Source: Cephalotus follicularis
Taxonomy: Eukaryota > Streptophyta > Magnoliopsida > Oxalidales > Cephalotaceae
Direction: 5' to 3'
DNA length: 64,000 bases
NCBI GenBank assembly: GCA_001972305.1
Contig: BDDD01001378.1
Coordinates: forward strand, 200,561 to 264,560
Positions 10,773-20,690 of this stretch are shown here, piece by piece. Each line of letters starts with the position of its first letter. The stretch's first letter is position 1. A program made the translations under genes and the position numbers. Under the pieces are notes generated by a model. That model saw only the letters and a program-made list of their open reading frames with translations. It had not been told where the DNA came from and did not search any database.

Positions 10773-11820
10773 TCAGTAAATATTTTTCTTGAAGAAAATA
10801 TTTTCTAATCAAATTTTTATTAATTTCAAATGGTTTAATATGAATCGGTAAATAATTGAAAAACATAACATGAACCTTGATTTTGGTCATGTACTCATAC
10901 CATGCTATTCAAATATCGTTTTGTTCATCTTCAGAATATTTTTTAAAGATTTTGTTTCTTTTTAGCAAATATTTTTCTTGAAGGAAATCTTTTCTAATTA
11001 AATCTTTATTGATTTCAAATGGTTTATCTTTTTTAATTCTCATAAGTTTTATTTCAGAATAAGTGGGGGAAATTATTTCTTGAGAGTTTAAATTTTGAGG
11101 ATTTTGAAAATCTTGAAAATCTTCTTGAGTATAAACTCTTTTAAAAATATTTGAATGGTTTAAAATCTCGTACAATTTGGTTTTTGTATCAAAATAGTTT
11201 GATTTTTCAGATCTTACACTAGAAATTAAAGATTTATGTGGATGAAATTGATAATTTTGATCTATTTTTTCATCACAAATGTTTAAGTAATTAAAATTTT
11301 CTTTGAATCTTCTGAAGCTGAATGGGTTTTATCAAACCTAATTTTTTCCAATATTTCATCAGCTAATTTCTTAATTTATAATTTAGTATGACAATATTTT
11401 GCAATATGATTAGGTTTTCCACAATAATAGCAATTCAAAACTTTTTTGTTTGATGGTTTAAAATTTTTAGTTAATTCTTTACTAGTTTTTTCATCTAATA
11501 ATTGAATATTTTGTTGAGTCTTATAAATTTTTATAGTTTGTTTAATTGTTTAAACTTTTTCAATGATATATTTATGAATTTATTTGTTTGAAATCTTCAG
11601 AGGTTTCTTATTTTGCCATTGTTTTATTCTTTCATCTAATTCTTTATCTCTATTTGAATTATTATTAGTTTCTGAACCACTAATGGTACGTGAAGACATA
11701 GCCCCACACAATTTATTCATTATTAATGATTTTAAAGTTTTTACTTCATCACGTCTAAAGTATATGATCTCTCTAGCTAGTGTAAGAGTGCTCCGATGAT
11801 TTACTGGGACTTACACTCCG
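10773..11820 (-). pseudogene. Degraded caulimovirid-like (endogenous pararetrovirus) fragment
   Basis: On the minus strand, a zinc knuckle CYYCGKPNHIAKYC is followed by a Lys-rich IKKLADEILEKI stretch, resembling the coat-protein end of plant pararetroviruses. Further on, FEINKDLIRKDFLQEKY and a block ending MFFNYLPIH also look like pararetroviral polyprotein. A direct repeat of about 57 bp occurs at about 10778-10834 and 10969-11027. The region is AT-rich and heavily broken, so it is old. The Tat 3' LTR abuts it, so Tat probably inserted into this fossil. A Gag remnant of an LTR element is the alternative. Confidence 0.45.
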
Positions 11821-11915
11821 TCTGTCATACCACCCAATTCTCTAACTGCAGAAAAAAAAAAATATAGACAGCCGAATGTGAACAATTACTCATATCCCTC
11901 ATATAAGAAAGTGTG

Positions 11916-11998
11916 AGGTGGCTAATGGTCACTTTTTCAGAACATCGGTCATTGACTTTTTAAACACTAAAAAAGTGGTCACTCATATTTGGCCACCT
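11916..11998. repeat. Small imperfect inverted repeat (MITE-like)
   Basis: AGGTGGCTAATGGTCACTTT at the left is matched by an imperfect reverse complement ending GTGGTCACT...GGCCACCT at the right, making an 83-bp foldback. No family was recognised. Confidence 0.4.
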
Positions 11999-12023
11999 AA
12001 CAAGTGCTCGCGCGCGTTCACAC

Positions 12024-12028
<5 letters not shown>

Positions 12029-12060
<32 letters not shown>
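12029..12060. repeat. (GT)n microsatellite
   Basis: Nearly pure GT dinucleotides for about 30 bp, preceded by a short CG/CA alternating run. Confidence 0.9.
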
Positions 12061-12104
12061 GAATATGCTTGATCGTTTTATGTGCTGGATCAAGCTTCTA
12101 TGTT

Positions 12105-12421
12105 AGATTACCTAAAAAGGGTATGTTTACGAGTTATATTTTACAAATTCGATCATTGGGTTTGATAATTCATATACGTAGATCATATCTATAAATTTTC
12201 AATTCGATTGAATACTTCTAACTATTTCTTTTTCACACAACAATCTGGACCGTTATAACGAGATATGAGAAAAAATTTGCTTAACCGTTAAAATTGTTAT
12301 ATAGTAATGAAATAGTTACAGAATTCAAATTCTCTTCAAAATTGAGTTGTATGATCTACACATATAGATTATCAAATAGAACGATCGGATTTTTAAAATA
12401 TAATCCATAAGCATGTCCTTT
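12105..12421. mobile_element. Palindromic MITE copy A
   Basis: About 317 bp whose two halves are imperfect reverse complements. The left end is AGATTACCTAAAAAGGG...TTTACGAGTTATATTTTAC and the right end ...TAATCCATAAGCATGTCC. The terminal motif (AGATNACCTAAAAA) and the subterminal GCATGCTTACG-like motif recur in copies B and C. It has no coding capacity, so it would have moved with an outside transposase. Confidence 0.7.
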
Positions 12422-12435
12422 ATATATATATATAT

Positions 12436-12674
12436 ATTAAAAATAATTGAAATTCTCTAACTATTTCATTATCATATAACAATTTTAACGGTTAAGCCAG
12501 TTTTTCCTCATATCTCGCTATAACGGTCCATATTGTTACATGAAAATGAAATGGTTAGAAGCATTCAATCGACTTGAAAATTTATAAATATGATATACGT
12601 ACATAGATTATAAAACCCAACTATCAGATTTGTAAAATATAACACGTAAGCATGTCATTTTGAGGTACACGATC
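12436..12674. mobile_element. Palindromic MITE copy B, one end missing
   Basis: It shows the same internal blocks as copy A (GAAATTCTCTAACTATTTC, TTAACGGTTAAGCCAG) and the same right end (CGTAAGCATGTCATTTTGAGGT). It lacks most of the left arm, which is replaced by an AT dinucleotide run at 12421-12437 separating it from copy A. Confidence 0.6.
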
Positions 12675-12705
12675 ACCTAAAAATGACATGCTTACGGGTT
12701 ATATT
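12671..12705. mobile_element. Palindromic MITE copy C, left piece
   Basis: GATCACCTAAAAATGACATG starts the third copy. It is cut after ATATT (12701-12705) by the G1 insertion and resumes at 35853 after a second ATATT. Confidence 0.8.
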
Positions 12706-15162
12706 TGTAATGGCTGGTGCGTGTTAAGTGGACAATTATGTGTTTCGGTCATATGGAATTTTCTTTTATGAGGTGATGATTGTGGGCTTGTGTGAGCAAG
12801 GCCCAAAAGATAGTAATGTCCTCGACAGTTTTGGGATTTTGTGCTTCCCTTTGCTCGAGGCGCATTGATGAGGCTGCCAGAATTTTGTATGCTGATATGA
12901 GTTTGGGCAGGTGAGAAGTGATCATTTGCTGTTTGGCTTTTTTTGAGGTGAGCTTTGTTTGAGAGCTCTTCTGATCTTCTTCTTCCTGTGTTGTTAGAGC
13001 TTTTCTTCACCCAGTTCGAGTTCAGTAAGGTAAGTTCTTCTTCTCTCCATTTGGTTTAGCTGTGCATTGTGCTAAATCTTCTTTCACAGATTTGAGGCTG
13101 AGTGGCGAAGGTTTGACGGTCGTTTTAGGCTATTCCATGCATGTAGGCTTCATGCATGTTGTGCTTGGTTTGAGTCCGAGCAGTCAGTTCTTAGTTTCTA
13201 TGTGTGTTGCTCTTGTAGGCGAGGATTCAGAGGTTGATCCAGAGCTATAAGGAAGCTTGTGTGGAGCGTCGTGGTTAACTGGTGAATGGAACATTCCTTT
13301 GTTGTAAACTATTTTGAGAGTCCTTGTTTGGTGCCTTGTTTCCAGGTGTCCTGTATGGGATTTGCCTTCCCGTTGTGTTCTTGTTGACATATTGTTGATA
13401 TATAATTCTGAGCTTGCATGCTTGATGTTCTGTGTTGATTTGTCCCCTTGTATATATTGTATATGTCATTATTTCTTGATACCATGTGTTGCTTTTGATA
13501 TTCTGATACTGGATACTAGATGAGCTCTGATGTGTAAGCTCCATATGGGTGAGGATGAGTAGACGTTTGATCCCAACTCTACCTAGCAGCTTCATTGTCT
13601 ATAATGTGCTTTTAAGTGTGACTACCCCAGGTTCCGTTACCTGGATCTGCACATTTTTGTTGCTCTAGGACGGCATGTGATGTGAGTGCAATGAATAGAT
13701 CCGTGAGCTCTTTCCAACAAGCTTATGGACTGCTCTTCTATGGGACTACTGACGAGGGATGGTTTGTGCGGTGATTCGCCGACCATTCGATCAAGGTTCT
13801 CATACACGATTATCGACGAGGGTGGAGCTAGGCGGTGATACGCTGGCCCCTCGATCGATGTGTGTGATCTGCTATGTCTCTCCAGGGGAGGTTCGGACTT
13901 GATCAGCCGAGAACCTCTAATGGAGACCCAGACATGTGGCGTCTGTACCAGTATACAAGAGGGATGGTGCACTTACCGTAGCCTATGATTTTATCTCCAA
14001 CCCTGAAAGGTTGTGTTGAGATTATTGCTGAGGTGGTTCCAAAAGAGCAGATGAATTGATATGGCCGAGGTGGTTCCGCCAGAGATGGTTGATTCGTTAT
14101 GAGCAGGTACCAGTATTCCTCTGATCTGTATGATTCTCAAAGTCCGAGACCCTTGTTATTGTGGTCCTCTGAGTTATTGATTTCTTGGCACCCTTCTTTC
14201 CTTTCATATTGCCTTGCTATATGTATATGAGTTGGTGCCTATGTCAGGGGATTTGTTGCTCTGACTACGTCTTTTGGCTTCTCTGGTTTTAATTGCTTGG
14301 ATATACCTATCCTTTGCATATTATGTCATTGTTGGCCTAGTTGGGCATAGTCTGGTATGTTTTTCTATGTGTCCTTTGTTGTGGACGCCTAAGGAATGCT
14401 TCGTTCTTACTCACTAGTCATTTGGACTAACCCCCTCCCAGATTTTGTTGTGTTGTGGTTATTTTCAGGCACCTTGGATCCACTTGTGCAAGGCTTTCTT
14501 TTGTAAGGGTAGACCATGGCGCACGCACCTTCTCTAGCACCTCGGCCAGTTTTACCCTCATGCATTGGGGCATATTTTGGGACATTTTGTAATCTCTATA
14601 TATTTAAATCATGTATCATTATTGGAGATATTATGTATGAATTTCTCTTTGAAGGATTTTCAAAATATCTTTCATGTTTATATGTTGCATGGTTTCTCGG
14701 TGAGAGATTTGTTTTTTTGATATATATATATAATCTTGTTATGAGTGGTAGGGGCTCTTAGTGCCGAGTAGCCGAGGACGAGGAGAAGGTCCAGATCTTC
14801 TCATCAGAGGTCAGACCACGTGATTGTTGTGAGACCATGATAGTAGACCTTCTGGAGGCATAGGTCAGACCACGGGTAGTCAGAGAAGACGTCTAGGTGT
14901 ATGGAAAATGAGGTATAGACCATTGTCCCTGGTTAGTCCTTGAGCTTGATGAGCATATGAGTGATAGTCTGGCATCTCAGCATTAGGCTTTAGTCAGACC
15001 ATCCAGACCTTGACGTACGTAGTCTTTTCCTCGAGTACGTGGGGTTTCACGAGGGGTGATGTGGATGCTAAGTTGAGTTCTCTGTCATAAGTTAAACGGG
15101 GTGTTTTATGTTTTCTTGTGAGTTGGGGATATATCATAATACGGTGGAAATGGGTCGTGTCA
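12706..15162 (+). repeat. G1 5' LTR
   Basis: TGTAATGGC...GGGTCGTGTCA, 2457 bp, alignable along its length with 24168-26431 plus 35589-35847. It contains an internal tandem duplication of a roughly 64-bp unit beginning GACGAGGG at about 13751 and 13815. Confidence 0.85.
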
Positions 15163-15167
15163 AGTTT

Positions 15168-15179
15168 TGGTATCAGAGC
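15168..15179 (+). other. G1 primer-binding site (initiator Met tRNA)
   Basis: TGGTATCAGAGC, the complement of the 3' end of plant initiator tRNA-Met, lies five bases after the 5' LTR and would prime minus-strand DNA synthesis. Confidence 0.9.
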
Positions 15180-15296
15180 GTATGGTTTGGTTTTATGTTT
15201 CCTTGGAAATTTTGGGTTTCATGGGTTGTGCATTGCATGCATTTCATATAGACTATGATTGCTTAGTGATACCCTAACCTTGCATGTGAAGGAAAA

Positions 15297-16103
15297 ATGG
15301 TGCCCCGTGGTCGACCCAGAGGATGTGGTCTGGCATCAGGACATGGTCGAGGTAAAGGTAGAGCAACCTCTCCACCACATGTGGATCAGGAGTTACCACC
15401 TTTCGAGCCTGAAGTACAGGCCGAACATGGAGTGGAAGGACCGGAGGCCCAACCGACAGTGGCGGCCGATGCTCCTATGGCACAGTCTGCTGCGCATGTT
15501 GCTTCTCCTGGTATGGGTAACCAGGCCGAGCTCCTTCAGAACTTTTCAATGATGGCTCCGACTATAGGTGTTGCTAGACCTCAAGCTTTGACGATGGAAC
15601 ATATGCAACGATTGGGTGCTACGACATTTGAATGAACAGTTGATCCAGTGGATGCTTAAGCATGGTTAAGCCACTTGGAAGAGATTTTTTAACATATTGG
15701 AATCGTCGATGATTCGCATGTTCGGCTTGCAGCTTTCTTGTTGCAGAGGAATGCTCGTCGTTGGTGGGAAGCCCTCAAGGCGAGACATGCGGATGTTACA
15801 ACGATCTATTGGGATACGTTCCAACGAGAGTTCCTCCCACATACGTTCAAGAAAAGCGAAGGGAATTTCTTATGTTATGTCAGGGCAACATGTCAGTGGC
15901 AGATTATGAATATTGTTTTATGGAGTTATCTCATTTTGCTCCAACTCTTGAAGCAGACCAGGAGGAGCGGTGCTAGAAATTCTTGGAGGGATTGAGGCCC
16001 GAGGTGAGACATCCGGTAGCAGTTGTTACTTGGTCTATCTTTAGTGACTTGGTGGTGTCTGCCAAACGGGTTGAGAGCAAAGCATTATGGACTAGAGGCT
16101 TAG
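15297..16103 (+). pseudogene. gag: G1 gag, first part
   Basis: It begins MVPRGRPRGCG with a Gly/Arg-rich N-terminus and a Pro/Glu/Ala-rich stretch, then capsid-like sequence (RRWWEALKARHADV, TYWDTF-like and EFLPHTF motifs) typical of the retrotransposon gag domain of plant chromoviruses. The region ends at the CTTAG target duplication of the 4.1 kb insertion and resumes at 20169. The copy is broken in several places. Confidence 0.75.
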
Positions 16104-16282
16104 TGTGACGACCCGAATTCCCTTTTGTACTGTTCATGCATACATCGTACCGTATTGCACCGTATTGGACCGTACTGAACCATATTGAATTGAGGTATTC
16201 TTATACCTAATGATATTGTATTGATCACATGCATGTATAGTCGGGATTTTGGGCCGAGTTTCAGAGAGTTGATCGAATTGAC

Positions 16283-16290
16283 TATATAAG
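16283..16290 (+). promoter_or_regulatory. TATA-like box in 4.1 kb insertion
   Basis: TATATAAG lies about 180 bp from the element start and is followed within about 40 bp by a CT-rich tract, as at several other LTR promoters in this window. Confidence 0.5.
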
Positions 16291-16784
16291 TCAATTCTTT
16301 CTCTTCTTAATCTCACATTTGTTATTTCCTCATTCTCTCTCTCTCTCTCCCTCCCTCTTGCTAGCAGCTCCATCTTCCACCATTGTAGCCCCGGATTGCA
16401 TCTCCATGACAAGAACAACGATTGCAAGGAGTGGATTGGTGATTGAATGGCATAACAACCGATTGAGTGATTGGAAGCTCAACTTTTGAAGCTTTAGTGA
16501 TAGGTAGAACTTCTTTATTGAATTCCCTACTGTTTTATTGATTGATTGATTGAATTGCACGATTGAATTGAGTGATTGATTGATTGAATTGAGGTTTTTA
16601 GGGTTTATAGCAAACCCTTGACCTAATTGTTAAATTGAATGATTGAAATCGAATTTGGAAGGTTGTAACTAGTCTTACTAACCTCAAATGATTGATTGTA
16701 AACTTTGGGTTTCAAATAATGGCTTTAAATTGGATTTTGACCCGAGATTGGCCCTATTTTCTGCACAAAATCGACTTTGCCCGG

Positions 16785-17122
16785 AAAAGACATCGACCCT
16801 TAGCCCAAAGGTGTCGATGTATTTCTCATACGAGTCCTATATCCTTCATTCTACAGCAAAGACATCGACGCCTTTCAAAGACATCGACCTCTTTTCCTCG
16901 AGATGTCTCTCCCCTGGAAAGACGTCGATGCCGAACATCAATGTGCATTCTCAGGATATTTTTATTGAAACCCGTCGACGCCTTTCTTAAAGGACGTCGA
17001 CGTCTTTGATCAGTTCTCTACATAAATAGGGAAAGACATCGACGTCTTTCTAAAGACATCGACGTCTTTCCCCCGTTTTAAAGAGGAGTCGATGTCTTTC
17101 ACCAAAGACATCGACGCCTAAT
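16785..17122 (+). repeat. Palindrome cluster (AAAGACATCGACGTCTTT type), first block in 4.1 kb insertion
   Basis: About ten copies and partial copies, including adjacent pairs at about 16858-16895 and 17035-17078. The motif is the same as in the C1 LTR, although the surrounding sequence is unrelated. Confidence 0.85.
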
Positions 17123-18721
17123 GTACTAAAAGAAGTTTTTAACTGTTTTAAAGCTAGTTTTCCACTTCTTTTCACATCGCCACTTGATCGGAACCTCACT
17201 TGAGGTGTTCAAGTGTTTGAAAACAGTTTTAATGATTGCACTGACCAATTGATTACTTGAGTCATGAGTGCTGCTGTGAGTCCAAGTCGGTAAAATGGAT
17301 GCACGTCTCCATCCCTCCATTAGGCACCACCATTTATCGGCCTTGCATCGACGTTGTATTGATACATCGATCGATTGCTTGAGTCGTAAGTGTTGTTGTG
17401 AGTCTAAGTCGGTAAGATGGACGCACATTCCCATTTCTCCATTAGGCACCACCACGCATTGACTTTACTTAATGTTGTATTGACTCGATTGATTGAATGA
17501 CTGTTTTGTATGGATCCTATAGAGCGACCTTGTGGTTTATGTCGGCATGTTAGGTTGACTTTTTCCACCTATTCCGCCGATCGTTTCTTTTATTGTATTG
17601 TCATGATGACGAGCATGTGGTGACGAGCACGATTAATTGAAGATTGACGCTCGCTCAGCTGTAGCCCATCGAGATTGTATTGGCCCAGCCCTAGGCTGGA
17701 AGATCTATGCATTCCAGACCTGATCAGTCTGAGAACCGTAGATGGATCTCCCACCCTTTTTGAAGGACTACCTTCCGTGGGATTGATCACTGCTAACTGA
17801 TTGACACTGAATTGACATTGATCGCATGCTCTATAGGATATTGATTGATTGATTGGGTGTTTCATACACCACCATTGAATGTCTGCTATTGATTGATTGA
17901 TTGTTATAGATGTTAGATATAGTGACCCGACAAGCCATTAGATGGGTTGTCATATTATATCTTACCATGTGTGGAACAATCTTTTTCCTTATATATATGA
18001 TGCGTGCTAAACTTGTTATGGTTATATCACTTGTATTTTATCACATAATTGAAGTAGTTTAATTATCTACTTATACTAGTGATGCCCCGACATAAGGTTG
18101 GATGCCTGACATGGAGGCTGTGAGACTGGTTACCTTATTCCTTATGTCAAACTTGTTCCAAGTCATAGGTTCAGTTTGTGGGCATTAGTGAACCGGATAG
18201 ACTTGCGCGTATGTTGCCTGCTCATAGAATCGGGGGATGGGTCCTAGTAATGATCAGATATTTTAGCCATTGAGGTACTATCTAGGGTTGACACATATCC
18301 TTACCCTAGACCTCAATCGGGGCCAAGTATGACAAGGGATTATAGTGCACGCGAACCGACGGCTTAGAAAATATGGGTTATGAGGTATGGGAAAATTAAT
18401 TAGATTAATTTTCTATATGGATAATATTAGATATTATTCTGAGAGCATTTAAATGGTCGAGGACTATTTATAATGGCTAATCCGAACCCTAGGGGTATTT
18501 CGATAATTTATGAACACCTCTCTGATAACCAAGATTTTAAAGGGTCCCTGCCTTATCATGACTAGGTCTTTAATATGTTGGACATATTAAGTCTTGGTGT
18601 CAAATAACGGTTGTGTGGATCTTACATTTTGTGGAAACACTTATGTTTGATCTTACTTAACCAATATTCGAAGGGACATGAGAACACTAAAGGAGTTAGA
18701 CTCTTTGTGCTTCACTAGCCA

Positions 18722-18860
18722 GAAGGCGTCGACGTCTTTTAGAAAGACGTCGATGCGTTTTCCTGATAAAGACGTCGATGTATTTTAGAAAGCATCGATG
18801 TGCTTTAGTGCCACGTTGCAAAGGAGTCGACGTCTTTTTGAAGGCGTCGACGTCTTTGAG
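18722..18860 (+). repeat. Palindrome cluster, second block in 4.1 kb insertion
   Basis: About six copies (GGCGTCGACGTCTTTT, AAAGACGTCGATGCG and similar) lie within 140 bp, about 1.6 kb downstream of the first block. Confidence 0.8.
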
Positions 18861-20168
18861 CAGAACGTGCAGTCGGTGCACGTGCTCAAATCGTGGGCAC
18901 GATCTCTCCCTCGTTTCCAGCATCCAGCTCCCGTTTTTGCACATTTTGGAAATGCGGGAATCATGGCTTCGGACTCCCAGGGAGTGAAGGCCATGATTCT
19001 GAGTAAATGGGAGAATGGGAGAGAGGATTAGTGGCTGGTATTGAGCATTCTGCAGAATAGAGTTGAGGAAGGTCTTTTGGTGGTTGACAGACTTTTGCTG
19101 GGCAATTGAACTTCGATACTCTCTGCAGACTGTGAGTGTGTTCCCTTTCATTGATATACACCAAGCAAGGCTTATTTAGGGTGGATTGATTACTGACTAC
19201 ATTGGTCATAATCAATACTCCTTTTCTAAGCTAAGTGAGAGAGTGAGAGTTCTAGCTTTTGGAGCTTGCTGGTTGAATTACCTGTTGTACCTAAGGCTTG
19301 GAGAAGATCAAAGGGATTCTACTCAAGCTTGTAGCGGCAAAGAACGATGGAGCCAACACCCACTGGTATAACTTTTGGCCCATCTTCTTCTTGCCATGTT
19401 AGTGTGTCATCATTGGATGCAATGGTGACACCAATTCAATTCTGTTGATGTTGTGGTGATCCATGGGATCTGTGGACGTGCCTTTGTGGACTTGTTTTGT
19501 TTTATTGGGTGTTCTTCCGCTGCATGATTGATTGTTTAAAATTTTATCGTACACTCTTACACCCTATGTCCATTTTGGCACCGGAGTCGGTTTATCCGAT
19601 TCCATCAATAGATCCTATCCGTATGCTTTGTTATGAGCCATTGTCATACGGGTAGTCTGATCGCCAATTGTACATGTACATTTGCCATGTCATGCATTGA
19701 TATTGTACACCGCACATTGATATTGTATTGATTATCACCGATATTGCACATTGTACATGCATACATGCTGCATGGGGTTTTTGCTTAGCCTGTGTGGCTA
19801 ACCCCATCCTTCGGGGTGGGGCTGTGTTGTATCTTTGTGTGCAACATAGGTAGGGCAGCAGGTAGCAGCGGACAGAAGGATTGAAGACTTGATTTGGTCG
19901 CATGATGGCTTGGGTACCGCAGGGCTGGTTATGAGATTGTAGTGAAAAGTTTGGAATGTTTTATATTGAAATGCTATATTGTAAAAGACTGTATTGTAAA
20001 AGATTGTATTGTGCTGTATGAATGGATTTGTATTGTATCTTCCGCAAGTGTTATATATTGTAAAGTTTTAAGTTTTCCGCATTTTTATATTGCTAGTTCC
20101 GACCATTTTATTGTGTATTGGATTGACAGTAATGCCACGTGTCAGCCCTACGGGCGCGGGGTGTTACA

Positions 20169-20690
20169 CTTAGCCAGGCCAGAGGCCAGAAGCGAGCTGC
20201 TTCTCAAGCCGAGCAAGGGGAGAACACCTCCAAGAGTCAGGGAAGGCAGAGGAAATGGTCCTCTAGTAAATCTTATGGTTGAAGAAACCGTGGACTGACC
20301 AGGTCAGATGATCAATGGATGCTCTCCCAGCAACCGGTGTTTACATCAGCAAGTAGTGGTATGCAGCAAAGTTCAACAGTTTCTCTACAACCGCCGAGAT
20401 GTCAGCGATGTGGCCAATCTCATTTTGGAAACTGTAAAGTTGAGACCAGGGTGTGCTTCCAATGTTGTCAAGCTGGACACATTAAGAGAAATTGTCCTCA
20501 GTCTCAACAAACCATTCCCATGCTCGGACATGTTGCTCCGAGTAGACAGTCAGCAGTAAGAGGAACAGCTTAACCCGAGCAACCATCTGTGGGGCCAAGG
20601 GCAGGATCAACGGCTTCAAAAGCGGGTACTTTGAGAGCTGGTAGTAGCAGGTAGCAAGGCAGACCTGCGGCAACTGCAAGAGTTTACGCC
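20169..20690 (+). pseudogene. gag: G1 gag, second part with zinc knuckle
   Basis: Resumes after the target duplication. It contains CFQCCQAGHIKRNC, a CX2CX4HX4C zinc knuckle that binds RNA in Gag, preceded by a second Cys-rich motif (CQRCGQSHFGNC). Ser/Gln-rich sequence follows and leads toward the protease. Confidence 0.8.

Larger units (their letters stand above)
16104..20168 (+). mobile_element. 4.1 kb LTR-like insertion in G1 gag (probable giant solo LTR)
   Basis: Starts TGTGACGACCCG and ends GCGGGGTGTTACA, with the 5-bp duplication CTTAG on both sides (16099-16103 and 20169-20173). No internal LTR pair, primer site or coding sequence was seen. TATATAAG at 16283-16290 is followed by a CT-rich leader-like stretch (about 16325-16370), giving plus orientation. 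It holds two palindrome clusters, a roughly 122-bp tandem duplication starting at about 17251 and 17373, and many GATT/TTGA runs. It may be a solo LTR of a Tekay-like family or a compact non-autonomous element. Confidence 0.7.

Noticed and set aside
12421-12438. AT dinucleotide runs here and at about 26186 and 33540
   Set aside because: Ordinary microsatellites without further structure.
19186-19371. Short frame within the 4.1 kb insertion as a captured gene
   Set aside because: Only 61 codons, no domain, no splice context.
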